A model generated the notes under the pieces. It saw nothing but the letters and a program-made list of their open reading frames with translations. It made no database searches and was not told the origin of the DNA. 64,000 bases of DNA, from contig JAHCIT010000003.1 in the NCBI GenBank assembly GCA_026129095.1, forward strand, positions 124,001 to 188,000, written 5' to 3'. The DNA is from Deltaproteobacteria bacterium. Lineage in GTDB: Bacteria; JAGRBM01; JAHCIT01. Made by a program: the position numbers and the translations under genes. The stretch's first letter is position 1. Each line of letters begins with the position of its first letter. Below, one piece after another: positions 1-7,726 of this stretch.

Positions 1-762
1 CTGCTGTATGAACTCCTGAACATGCCTCCATGGAAGCGCCAGCCCTACGTGGGCGATTCCGCGTTCGCCCACAAGGGCGGGATCCATGTGTCGGCTGTGC
101 AGAAATACGCCAGCACATACGAGCACATCGAACCCGAACTGGTCGGAAGCAGCCACCGGATTCTGGTCAGTGATCTCGCGGGGCAGAGCAACGTCCTCTA
201 CAAGGCCAAGGAGTTCCATATCGACCTTGCGAAGAACAGCCCGGCAACCCGCGAGATTCTCGACCAGCTGAAAACTCTGGAACACGCGGGCTACCAGTAT
301 GAGGGTGCCGAGGCATCGTTTGAGCTGCTGATGCAGAGGGCGCTTCACAAGGAAAACCACCGGAAGGGCTTCCGGCTGGTGGGTTTTCGCGTGATCGACG
401 AAAAACGGGCCGAGGGTGAAGAACCCCTGTCGGAGGCAACCGTCCAGATTGAGGTGGATGGGCAGGTCTCCCACTCGGTTGCCTTGGGAAACGGACCCGT
501 GAATGCGCTGGACGGCGCGCTCCGGAAAAGCCTGATCCCGTTCTATCCGGAACTGAAGGACGTGGAACTGCTCGACTACAAGGTCCGTGTCATCGCCGGC
601 GAAAAGGGCACAGGATCATTTGTCCGTGTCCTCATCGAATCGGGTGATGGCAAGGACCGCTGGGGTACCGTGGGCGTCTCCCACGACATCATCGAGGCTA
701 GCTACCAGGCACTGGCTGACTCGATCGCCTACAAGCTGTACAAGGACAAAAAGAAAGGGTAA
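1..762 (+). CDS. cimA: (R)-citramalate synthase, 3' part
   Basis: The reading frame is open from the first base, so the gene is truncated at the window edge; 253 residues of the C-terminal part remain. The segment carries a conserved tail of the HMGL-like catalytic region (GDSAFAHKGGIHVSAVQK) followed by the LeuA-type allosteric dimer domain (about residues 140-245). Citramalate synthase condenses pyruvate and acetyl-CoA into (R)-citramalate, an entry to isoleucine synthesis. The HKGGIHVSAVQK region and the long tail fit CimA better than 2-isopropylmalate synthase, but the substrate-selecting catalytic half lies outside the window, so LeuA remains a less likely alternative. Confidence 0.85.
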   Translation: MLYELLNMPPWKRQPYVGDSAFAHKGGIHVSAVQKYASTYEHIEPELVGSSHRILVSDLAGQSNVLYKAKEFHIDLAKNSPATREILDQLKTLEHAGYQYEGAEASFELLMQRALHKENHRKGFRLVGFRVIDEKRAEGEEPLSEATVQIEVDGQVSHSVALGNGPVNALDGALRKSLIPFYPELKDVELLDYKVRVIAGEKGTGSFVRVLIESGDGKDRWGTVGVSHDIIEASYQALADSIAYKLYKDKKKG

Positions 763-970
763 CTGGCGCCTTTTGTGACAGCCTGCTGGGGCTTCACGGC
801 TCCCTGGGGAGAGCCTGAAGCTGTGTGCATTTCGGCACGCTTCGAATGGTCTTGCTTTCAGCAGGGTTTTCCTTTAGAAATGGCCCTCCGGACCTTCGGA
901 AGCCTTGTGTGGCTTTTGAAGGAACCCGTTGAAAAGATTGAGGTTTCCAGGAGCAAGCGAGAGATTCTTT

Positions 971-1219
971 ATGGTAGTGATCCGACTTTCCCGCCGCGGT
1001 AACCGGGGCCGTCCCGCCTACCGGATTGTGGCCGCTGACAAAACGAAGCCCCGTGATGGCCGTCATCTGGAGGTGCTCGGTACGCACATCCCGACCGGAA
1101 CCCAGCGTGGCACTACGCTTCACACCGAACGCATCCAGTACTGGCTGTCGAAGGGTGCACAGCCGTCGGAAACCGTCCGTGCGCTGCTGAAAAAGCAGGG
1201 CGTTCAGCTCCCGAATTAA
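971..1219 (+). CDS. rpsP: 30S ribosomal protein S16
   Basis: An 82-residue protein starting MVVIRLSRRGNRGRPAYRIV, the typical S16 N-terminus, and of normal length for the family. An upstream in-frame ATG at 929 exists, but S16 proteins begin at the chosen Met. The protein binds 16S rRNA during 30S assembly. It opens the operon rpsP-khpA-rimM-trmD-rplS. The 208 bases upstream (763-970) hold no gene I can support and presumably contain its promoter, which I could not pick out. Confidence 0.97.
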   Translation: MVVIRLSRRGNRGRPAYRIVAADKTKPRDGRHLEVLGTHIPTGTQRGTTLHTERIQYWLSKGAQPSETVRALLKKQGVQLPN

Positions 1220-1301
1220 GTCAGGCGCTCCTCCTTCCTGAACAGTCCGGTTGGCATTTGCTGAACCGGCAAGGCAGCAGGCCGCCCGTTTGGAGATACC
1301 C

Positions 1302-1772
1302 ATGTCCGATATGACGGAAAACGAGGAAACTCAGGAGTCTTCCGAAAGCTCGCGTGCTCCCTCGCCGCCACCAGTGCCGATCCGGACCATGCTGGAGGAG
1401 ATCGTGCGTGATGTGGTGTCGATGCCTGATGCCGTGCGGATCGATGAATCCGAACGGGATGAGGACGGCGACCGGTTTACGCTCTACGAAATCAATGTGG
1501 ATCCCTCCGATCTCGGCAAGGTGATTGGCAAGAATGGCCGCACGGCACGTGCCCTGCGGGCGATGGTGAATGCACTGGCCGCCCGGAGCCGCGTCCAGGC
1601 CGAGATGGAAATCGTCGAGCCCGAAGGCTCACGGCCGCCCGCCCGCGATGCCCGTGACGATGCTGGCGGCGACGATGCCAGTGATGATGGTGATGATGAC
1701 GGTGCGGACGACGAGACGGCCGATGACGGTGAAGAAGAAGCCGGCGGCGACGACGACAGCCGCGACGACTGA
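1302..1772 (+). CDS. khpA: KH-domain RNA-binding protein KhpA with acidic tail
   Basis: A 156-residue protein with a single KH domain at about residues 30-108, including the GxxG loop GKVIGKNG (72-79). KhpA/YlqC proteins bind RNA and are usually encoded between rpsP and rimM, as here. Start ATG 1302 has GGAG ten bases upstream. Normal KhpA proteins are about 75-85 residues; this one carries a serine/proline-rich N-terminal extension and a C-terminal tail of about 40 residues dominated by Asp, Gly, Ala and Glu (about 117-156). The tail is encoded by GAT/GAC-rich low-complexity DNA. Its last 50 bases overlap the proposed rimM start region in another frame. Confidence 0.9.
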   Translation: MSDMTENEETQESSESSRAPSPPPVPIRTMLEEIVRDVVSMPDAVRIDESERDEDGDRFTLYEINVDPSDLGKVIGKNGRTARALRAMVNALAARSRVQAEMEIVEPEGSRPPARDARDDAGGDDASDDGDDDGADDETADDGEEEAGGDDDSRDD

Positions 1773-2292
1773 CGCGGGAAATCCTTCCCGCGCCCCCAGC
1801 CAGTGGATCGAGCTTGGCCGGGTGGTGAAACCCCACGCACTGAAGGGTGCTCTCAAGGTGATGATCTGGAGCGGTTCGGGCGATAATCTTCGCCCGGAAA
1901 TCCCGCTGCGCCTGGAGCATTCCGAATCAGGCACCATGGATGTCTCCATCGTTCGCGCCGCACCCGCCGGAAACTGTTTCCATCTGGTCCTGAAAGAGAT
2001 TTCCTCGCCGGAAGCGGCTGAAAAGTGGCGTGGGGCGGCAATACTCGCTGCACGCAAGGATTTATCAGAAGGCCTCTATCTGGAAGACCTGAAAGGCGCC
2101 CAGGTCCGGGTCGCCGGTGCCGTTCAGCCAGCGGGGCTCATCAGGGACTTTTATGTGAATCCGGCCGGTCAGTCCTATGGAGTCCTTGGTGATGGGCAGT
2201 ATGTTGCACTGTTCCTGCCGGAAGTGAAATTCGCGGATGGCGTCCTCCATGTGCCAGCACATGCGGTGATCAGTGCCGATAGCGACGAGTAG
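1723..2292 (+). CDS. rimM: Ribosome maturation factor RimM
   Basis: The conserved N-terminal domain begins at IELGRVVKPHALKGALKV and the C-terminal PRC-barrel-like domain contains GLYLEDLKGAQV and a PEVKFADG region. RimM binds S19 and assists 30S maturation. ATG 1723 is the last plausible ATG before the conserved domain and gives 189 residues with a short Lys/Ala/Thr-rich leader; it overlaps khpA by 50 bases. A downstream non-ATG start nearer 1780 would avoid the overlap and cannot be excluded. The next gene, trmD, begins six bases after the stop. Confidence 0.88.
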   Translation: MTVKKKPAATTTAATTDAGNPSRAPSQWIELGRVVKPHALKGALKVMIWSGSGDNLRPEIPLRLEHSESGTMDVSIVRAAPAGNCFHLVLKEISSPEAAEKWRGAAILAARKDLSEGLYLEDLKGAQVRVAGAVQPAGLIRDFYVNPAGQSYGVLGDGQYVALFLPEVKFADGVLHVPAHAVISADSDE

Positions 2293-2297
2293 AGCCG

Positions 2298-3053
2298 GTG
2301 CATATCGATATCGTCACCCTGTTCCCGGAAACCTTTGAAGGTTGGCGCAATCATTCCATTATCAGCCGGGCCCAGTCGAAGGGCGCTGTGGAACTCCATG
2401 TTCACAACCTGCGCGACCACGCGGAGAACAAGCATAACCGGGTGGATGAAGCGCCATTCGGCGGTGGTGGCGGAATGCTGATCCAGGCACCCCCCGTGCT
2501 CAGGCAGATCCGGGCGCTCAACCTTCCGGCGGGAACCCCGGTAATTGCCGCGTCGGCATCCGGTGAGCCGTGGAGCGACAGCCTTGCGAGGAAACATGCG
2601 GGCTGTCCCCGTCTGGTGATCCTCTGTGGCCACTACGAAGGATTTGACCAGCGTGCGCTCGATTTGACGGGGGCAAGGGAAGTATCGGTTGGAGATTTCG
2701 TGATGACCGGGGGCGAGCTTCCTGCAATGTGCATTAGCGACTCGATTATCCGGCTCCTGCCGGGGGTACTCGGCAACGAGATTTCGGCGGCCACTGAAAG
2801 TCATGCTTCGGGTACCAGCGGGGGGCTCCTGGAAGGCCCGCACTACACACGCCCCGAAGTGGTCGAGGGGGTATCGGTTCCGGAACTGCTGATGTCGGGG
2901 GATCATGCCCGTATCGCCCGGTTCCGGCGGGAAGAAAGCCTGAAACGGACCTGGGAGCGGCGGCCGGAACTCATCCGCCGGGCAGAGCAGGAAGGGCGTC
3001 TGACGGCGGCCGATATGGGCTATCTGAAGGCGCTGGGTTACGGGGGCGACTGA
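2298..3053 (+). CDS. trmD: tRNA (guanine37-N1)-methyltransferase
   Basis: A 251-residue SPOUT methyltransferase starting at GTG (HIDIVTLFPETFEG). Visible signatures are the AdoMet trefoil-knot segments LCGHYEGFDQR and SVGDFVMTGGELP, followed by YTRPEVVEG and a C-terminal helical domain. TrmD methylates G37 next to the anticodon in tRNAs reading CNN codons and prevents +1 frameshifting. Length is normal. It sits between rimM and rplS in the conserved operon order. Confidence 0.96.
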   Translation: MHIDIVTLFPETFEGWRNHSIISRAQSKGAVELHVHNLRDHAENKHNRVDEAPFGGGGGMLIQAPPVLRQIRALNLPAGTPVIAASASGEPWSDSLARKHAGCPRLVILCGHYEGFDQRALDLTGAREVSVGDFVMTGGELPAMCISDSIIRLLPGVLGNEISAATESHASGTSGGLLEGPHYTRPEVVEGVSVPELLMSGDHARIARFRREESLKRTWERRPELIRRAEQEGRLTAADMGYLKALGYGGD

Positions 3054-3066
3054 GACTGCCCTGGAT

Positions 3067-3093
3067 GCGGCTAAGCCGCCGGAATCTTTCCGG
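3067..3093 (+). other. Two adjacent hairpins in the trmD-rplS gap
   Basis: Right after trmD, GCGGCT and AGCCGC (3067-3079) form a very tight inverted repeat, and CCGGAA with TTCCGG (3079-3093, loop of 3) forms a second. No U-run follows, so these do not look like an intrinsic terminator. They lie in the 142-base leader of rplS and may be a processing or attenuation element; the role is inference. Confidence 0.4.
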
Positions 3094-3195
3094 TTTCATC
3101 TGCCTTGACTTGCCCCTCGTTTCCGTGGCAAGGGAGGCCCCTCTTGAGGCTCCGCCCGGCATGTGCCGAAGGAGCTCCTGACCGGGAATGAAGCC

Positions 3196-3693
3196 ATGTC
3201 GATGCATCCGATCATCCAGAAGATAGAAGCCGAACAGATCAAGGGCGACCGCCTGAAGAAGGCCGGCAAGCGCGGCCGGGTGAAGGAAAACTTCCGCCCA
3301 GGTGCCACTGTCCGGGTCCACACCCGTATTCGTGAAGGCGACAAGGAACGTATCCAGATATTCGAAGGTGTGGTGATCGCCTGTAAAGGCCGGGGCCTGC
3401 TGCGGGCGTTCAAGGTCCGGAAGGTGTCTTTCGGCGTGGGTGTGGAACGTACGTTCCCCCTGCATTCGCCATGGATCGAAAAGATTGAAGTGAAGCAGGA
3501 GGGCGAAGTCCGCCGGGGCAAGCTCTACTACCTGCGTGACCTTTCCGGCCGTGCAGCCAAGCTCCGGGAAAAGCGCGGCACGGAGAACTTCCGCAAGCTG
3601 CTCCTGCCGCAGCAGGCTCCTGAAGAGGCGGCGGCCGGTAATCCGCCCCCGGAAGCTCCTGCCGAACCGGCTGGCGAAGCTCCGAAGGCCTAA
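3196..3693 (+). CDS. rplS: 50S ribosomal protein L19
   Basis: The protein shows the L19 hallmarks [51 protein letters not shown] and [18 protein letters not shown]. At 165 residues it exceeds the usual 115-130 because of a Pro/Ala/Glu-rich C-terminal tail from about residue 138. L19 lies at the 30S-50S interface. ATG 3196 is chosen because family members begin a few residues before IIQKIE; a GTG at 3163 is in frame but unlikely. It is the last gene of the operon, followed by a terminator. Confidence 0.95.
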   Translation: MSMHPIIQKIEAEQIKGDRLKKAGKRGRVKENFRPGATVRVHTRIREGDKERIQIFEGVVIACKGRGLLRAFKVRKVSFGVGVERTFPLHSPWIEKIEVKQEGEVRRGKLYYLRDLSGRAAKLREKRGTENFRKLLLPQQAPEEAAAGNPPPEAPAEPAGEAPKA

Positions 3694-3715
3694 CCACTCA
3701 TCTCTTGCCCGTTGG

Positions 3716-3754
3716 CCCTGTCTCCTCATCATGGAGACAGGGAAGGCTGTTTTT
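3716..3754 (+). terminator. Intrinsic terminator after rplS
   Basis: A perfect 10-bp stem (CCCTGTCTCC at 3716-3725 with GGAGACAGGG at 3733-3742) closes a 7-base loop. A run of five T follows at 3750-3754, slightly displaced from the stem. It lies 22 bases after the rplS stop and separates the ribosomal operon from the ATPase gene. Confidence 0.8.
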
Positions 3755-3821
3755 GCTGCTTCTCCGGTTTGGTCTTGTCCAGTGGAGCGAATAGACTCCG
3801 GGGACGAGGAAGTAGCCAACC

Positions 3822-5663
3822 GTGCAGATCATCGAACTGGTGGTTCAGGGAGTCCGGCGGTTCAAGGACTCGTTCAAGATACAACTGAAGCCTGGTCTTA
3901 TTATGGCTGTGGGCGGAAGTGAGTCCGGCAAGACGACGCTGGTTGACATCATCGAGGCGTCGCTGTTCCCGGCCGACTCGAAGCATTCTTCCGAACTGGT
4001 ATCGTGGGAAACTCCGGAGCTCTCACGCGGAGCGATTGTTTTCAGGGCGGGACCGGAAGACGGCACTTATCGTATTGTCAGGGATTTCGTGAAAAATGCG
4101 TCATCACTTTCAAAACTGGATCCGGAGACGAAAAAGTTCATGCCGATCGCCGGGGATTCCGCGCAAATCGATACGGTTCTGAAAGAAATGGGGCTCCCCT
4201 CTCTCGAAATCTATCATGCGCTTTGCGTCATTCACCGGCTGGATAGCGAAGCTCCCGGGGCAGCGGGATTTGGCTCGGCGGTGGATGAACTGAGCCAGCT
4301 TTCGCCAGAAGTCCGCGAACAGAAGATCAGGGAAATAAAGGAAGCACTGGAAGGAACCGGCAAGCTCGACCAGCTCCAGTACGAGCTGGACGGTTACGAG
4401 AGCGAAAAGTTTGACCTGATGAGCACGCTGAAAAGGGCGGACGATCTCGAAGCGGAAGCCAAAAAGGCCGAGGAGGTGCTGGAGCAGCCCCAGAACGAGA
4501 AACTGGGGTCCATTTCGGCCGAACAGGAAGAGCGGATCCGCAACCACGATGAGAAATCGGGAGAACGCAAGCGAGAACTGGATCATCTCGAAAAGCAGAT
4601 GCTGAGCTTTTACCAGGAAGCGGACGCCGCCCGCGCAAAACAGGTGGCGCCCTATCAGCATCCGATCGTCATGGCTGGAATAGGAGTAATCCTGCTGGGG
4701 TTCATCCTGTGGATCGGGATGAAAATGTCAGGCGATCAGTATGCCCCGCATGCATCGAAATCGTTTCTGCTGGTGATGGTGGGCGCAGCCCTCGCCGGAT
4801 TCGGTTATCTTCAGTGGATGAAACTGATGCAGGACCTGAAAGAGGTTATTTCCAAACCGGAGAAAACCGAACAGCAGCGCAATCAGCTCATGCGCAAGTA
4901 CGACGTGGAATCAGCGGACGTCATTTCCGTGCTCAGGCGAACCGAATCGGACACTCCACGCGAGCTTCTGGAGCGGCTCGTCGCATTCAAGAAGCTGAAG
5001 GCCACGGCGGACAAGGCCCGTGCGGCAGCCAACAAGGCCCGTGAAGCTCCGGAAGTGGCCGAGGCGGCCGCCCGGCTCAAGGAAGTCACTGCGAAGATCA
5101 AGGAAACCCAGATGGCGATCAAGAAGGCGGGAGCCGCGGCCGCCATTGATCCAGCCGAACTGCGCCGCCAGCTCGACAGGCTGGAGAATGCCGGCGGAAA
5201 CAAGGGCGTTGCCGGAGTGGGGGCCGGGAAACTGATCGCGGCGGCGGCTAGCTATCTGGATGAAAGCCCGGATGGCCTGGCTGCGGCCATTATGCCCCGC
5301 GCCTCTGCCCACCTGCAGACGATTACGGAGAACCGCTATTCGCTCGTTTCGCTATCCTCCGATGGTTCGGCAGGCCTCAGGCATCTTCCTTCCTCGCGGG
5401 AGCGGCTCATTGGCGAACTGGGCAGCAGCGTGCTGACTGCTTTCCAGTTCGCCGTTCATGGGGCATTGATGGAATTCATTGCCGACCGGAAGGAAAAACT
5501 GCCGCTGCTGGTTGATTGCGGCACCGGGACCCTCGATGACCGCTGGCTGGCGGGTCTGTTCCGGGTACTCAAGGCCGTAGGTGGCCGCTCGCAGGTCATC
5601 CTCACCACGTCCCGTGCGCAGGTTGCCAGCATGGCGGATCTGGCCATAAAACTGCCGGCATAG
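3822..5663 (+). CDS. Membrane-spanning SMC/Rad50-like ATPase
   Basis: A 613-residue protein with an N-terminal ABC-type ATPase half (Walker A GGSESGKTT at 31-39), a charged coiled-coil stretch (about 165-275), two strongly hydrophobic segments (about 283-302 and 314-334), a second Ala/Glu/Lys-rich coiled coil (about 340-460) and a C-terminal ATPase half ending in LPLLVDCGTGTLDD near 560. The split-head architecture matches RecF/SMC/Rad50/YhaN proteins, but two transmembrane helices sit between the coiled-coil arms, tethering it to the inner membrane. The Walker B segment reads VDCGTG where these families usually have DE or DD, so catalysis may be altered. GTG start with GAGGAAG upstream. No nuclease partner is adjacent; rnhB follows. 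Function unknown. Confidence 0.75.
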   Translation: MQIIELVVQGVRRFKDSFKIQLKPGLIMAVGGSESGKTTLVDIIEASLFPADSKHSSELVSWETPELSRGAIVFRAGPEDGTYRIVRDFVKNASSLSKLDPETKKFMPIAGDSAQIDTVLKEMGLPSLEIYHALCVIHRLDSEAPGAAGFGSAVDELSQLSPEVREQKIREIKEALEGTGKLDQLQYELDGYESEKFDLMSTLKRADDLEAEAKKAEEVLEQPQNEKLGSISAEQEERIRNHDEKSGERKRELDHLEKQMLSFYQEADAARAKQVAPYQHPIVMAGIGVILLGFILWIGMKMSGDQYAPHASKSFLLVMVGAALAGFGYLQWMKLMQDLKEVISKPEKTEQQRNQLMRKYDVESADVISVLRRTESDTPRELLERLVAFKKLKATADKARAAANKAREAPEVAEAAARLKEVTAKIKETQMAIKKAGAAAAIDPAELRRQLDRLENAGGNKGVAGVGAGKLIAAAASYLDESPDGLAAAIMPRASAHLQTITENRYSLVSLSSDGSAGLRHLPSSRERLIGELGSSVLTAFQFAVHGALMEFIADRKEKLPLLVDCGTGTLDDRWLAGLFRVLKAVGGRSQVILTTSRAQVASMADLAIKLPA

Positions 5664-5689
5664 AACGTCCCAGGGCGTGTGGATAGATC

Positions 5690-6307
5690 ATGCCGGTAGA
5701 CCCCGACTTCGACCGCCGGTTCCGGTCCGGGATCCCGGTGACCGCATTTCTGGCCGGTGTTGATGAGGCCGGGCGTGGCCCGCTTGCAGGCCCGGTTGTG
5801 GCAGCGGCGGTGATTCTCGATCCGGATGCTTCCCCGATTGCCGGTGTTGATGACTCCAAGGCACTCAGGCACGAGGTACGGCTGGAACTGGCGGCGGTTA
5901 TCCGTGAGCGGGCACTTTCCTTTGCGGTCTGCGAGGCGAGCGTCGAGGAGATCGACCGGCACAACATTCTCCGGGCATCACTGCTGGCCATGCGGCGGGC
6001 CATCGAAGCGCTGGACCGGCCGGTGGGACTGGCGCTTATTGACGGAAACCGGCTCACCGACGCACTGGTGCGCCAGCAGTATGTGATAAAGGGCGATTCC
6101 AGGAGTCCGTCTATTGCGTCGGCCAGTATCCTGGCCAAGGTTCACCGGGATCTTCTCATGTCGGATCTGGCTGAACGTTATCCGGAATACGGATTCGACC
6201 GGCACAAGGGCTATCCGACTGCTTCTCACCGGGAAGCGATCCGGAAAAATGGCCCTTGTCCCATTCACCGGCGCACGTTCCGGGGGGTCAAGGAGTTCCT
6301 GCCATGA
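5690..6307 (+). CDS. rnhB: Ribonuclease HII
   Basis: A 205-residue protein with the RNase HII motif GVDEAGRGPLAGPV (D25, E26) and the later segments SPSIASASILAKVHRD and HKGYPT. It removes RNA from RNA-DNA hybrids, mainly misincorporated ribonucleotides. The stop overlaps the start of the yraN-like gene (ATGA), a sign of translational coupling; rnhB-yraN pairing is common in bacteria. Confidence 0.96.
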   Translation: MPVDPDFDRRFRSGIPVTAFLAGVDEAGRGPLAGPVVAAAVILDPDASPIAGVDDSKALRHEVRLELAAVIRERALSFAVCEASVEEIDRHNILRASLLAMRRAIEALDRPVGLALIDGNRLTDALVRQQYVIKGDSRSPSIASASILAKVHRDLLMSDLAERYPEYGFDRHKGYPTASHREAIRKNGPCPIHRRTFRGVKEFLP

Positions 6308-6711
6308 GCCCGAAACCTTCTTCGTCAGCAGGGAAACCCGCGCCCGGTTCCGGACCCCGTAAAAACCTCGGTGCACGGGGTGAAGACGCAGCCGCCATCT
6401 GGCTTGCGCGCAAGGGCTGGCAGATCGTTGAGCGGAACTGGAACTGCGCCCTTGGCGAACTGGACATCATCGCCCGCGACGGTGAAACGTATGTTTTCGT
6501 GGAGGTCCGCACGAAATCAGGCCGTGAATTCGGAAGCGGAATCGAATCGGTCACGCCGGGCAAGGTGAAAAAGCTGATTCGTCTGGCCGAGGCCTATGTC
6601 CAGTCGGGCGGCATCAGGGATGTGCCGCTGCGGATCGATGTGATTGGCGTGGATGAGGCTCCCGACGGGACCTATGCGTTCGAGCATGTGCCGAACGTAA
6701 CAGGATATTAG
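6304..6711 (+). CDS. YraN family protein (UPF0102)
   Basis: A 135-residue protein with the endonuclease-like fold signature of UPF0102: RNWNCALGELDIIARDG (GELD at 51-54) followed by YVFVEVRTKS. This D-(E/V)-x-K arrangement resembles Holliday junction resolvases, but enzymatic activity is not established for the family. The ATG at 6304 overlaps the rnhB stop codon. An N-terminal Ser/Pro/Lys-rich stretch of about 20 residues precedes the domain. It converges with the dehydrogenase gene, 6 bases away. Confidence 0.92.
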   Translation: MSPKPSSSAGKPAPGSGPRKNLGARGEDAAAIWLARKGWQIVERNWNCALGELDIIARDGETYVFVEVRTKSGREFGSGIESVTPGKVKKLIRLAEAYVQSGGIRDVPLRIDVIGVDEAPDGTYAFEHVPNVTGY

Positions 6712-6717
6712 CGAGGA

Positions 6718-7722
6718 CTATCCGGTGACCACGTTTACGGGGGTTCCGGCAAGGCAGGCGTGGATGTTGGAAACAGTGGTTTCAAGGATGCGGTGAAGGG
6801 CCTCTTCGCTGTTGAAGGCGTTGTGTGGGGTAATGATGACGTTGGGCAGCTTGAGCAGGGCGTGGTTCTGAACGAGAAGTTCCAGTTTTTCCCGGTCGTA
6901 ACTGTCGGCCAGCACTTCGCGCTCCTCGAAAATCGATTTTTCTTCTTCAAGAACATCCAGTCCGGCGCCGCCCAGATGGCCGGACCTGAGGGCGCCCAGC
7001 AGTGCGCGAGTATCTACGAGCCCGCCTCTGGCGGTGTTGATGAGAAGCGTACCCTTCTGCATCCGGGCGAGTGACTTTTCATTGATCAGGTGGTGGCTTT
7101 CGGGAGTATAGGGACAGTGCAGACTCACCACATGGGAGCGAGTGAGGAGGTCGTCCAGCGGAACGTAGCCGAAGTCCATCGCCGCGGACAGCCGCTCGTC
7201 AGGGTGTCCGTCATGGGCGATCACATTCATGCCGAAGGCTTTCCCGATCCGGATCACATGGCTGCCGATCCGTCCGGTTCCAATGACTCCAAGGGTTTTC
7301 CCGCGCAGGTCGAAACCACACAGCCCTTCCCGTGAAAACTCTCCCAGCCTGACACGCTGGAAAGTGACGGCGATCCGCCGGGAGAGGGCGAGGATCAGGC
7401 CGAAGGTGTGCTCCGCCACCGTGTTGGAACCGTATGACGGGACATTGGCCACGACGACGTTCCGGCTCCTGCACGCGTTGAGGTCAATATGGTCGTAGCC
7501 GGTAGATCGTGTGGCGATGAGCTTGACGTCAGGTAATGCCCCAAGGACTCCGGCATTAACCTGCGAGACAATGAACACGGAGACCACAGCCGCACCAGCG
7601 GCGAGGGCAGCCGTTTCCCGGGTGAGCAGCTTGTCCGTATAGAGCGCCTGTTCGCCCTTCATGAGTGCCTCAAGGGTGGGGCGTTCAGTCGGGGTAACTT
7701 CGTAAAAGACAGTTCTGGACAT
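6718..7722 (-). CDS. D-2-hydroxyacid dehydrogenase (D-lactate dehydrogenase type)
   Basis: A 334-residue NAD-dependent dehydrogenase. The Rossmann motif GVIGTGRIGSHV, the catalytic Arg in NTARGGLVDT, the Glu after GLDVLEEE and the catalytic His in ITPHNAF are present. VARNVPSYGSNTVAEH-type sequence supports a D-lactate or related 2-hydroxyacid substrate, reducing pyruvate or its analogues. The start ATG lies 4 bases after the ppsA stop, so the two minus-strand genes are probably co-transcribed, which links this enzyme to pyruvate metabolism. The exact substrate cannot be read from sequence. Confidence 0.88.
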   Translation of the reverse strand: MSRTVFYEVTPTERPTLEALMKGEQALYTDKLLTRETAALAAGAAVVSVFIVSQVNAGVLGALPDVKLIATRSTGYDHIDLNACRSRNVVVANVPSYGSNTVAEHTFGLILALSRRIAVTFQRVRLGEFSREGLCGFDLRGKTLGVIGTGRIGSHVIRIGKAFGMNVIAHDGHPDERLSAAMDFGYVPLDDLLTRSHVVSLHCPYTPESHHLINEKSLARMQKGTLLINTARGGLVDTRALLGALRSGHLGGAGLDVLEEEKSIFEEREVLADSYDREKLELLVQNHALLKLPNVIITPHNAFNSEEALHRILETTVSNIHACLAGTPVNVVTG

Positions 7723-7726
7723 TTCC

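Noticed and set aside
775-1002. 75-codon frame between cimA and rpsP
   Set aside because: It overlaps the rpsP start and lacks family sequence; composition is Trp- and Arg-rich like a non-coding read.
3822-6711. A restriction-like or Lamassu/Wadjet-type defence operon around the SMC-like ATPase
   Set aside because: The neighbours are rplS, rnhB and yraN; no dedicated nuclease, methylase or other JetABCD-type subunit is present, so a defence role is not supported by context.
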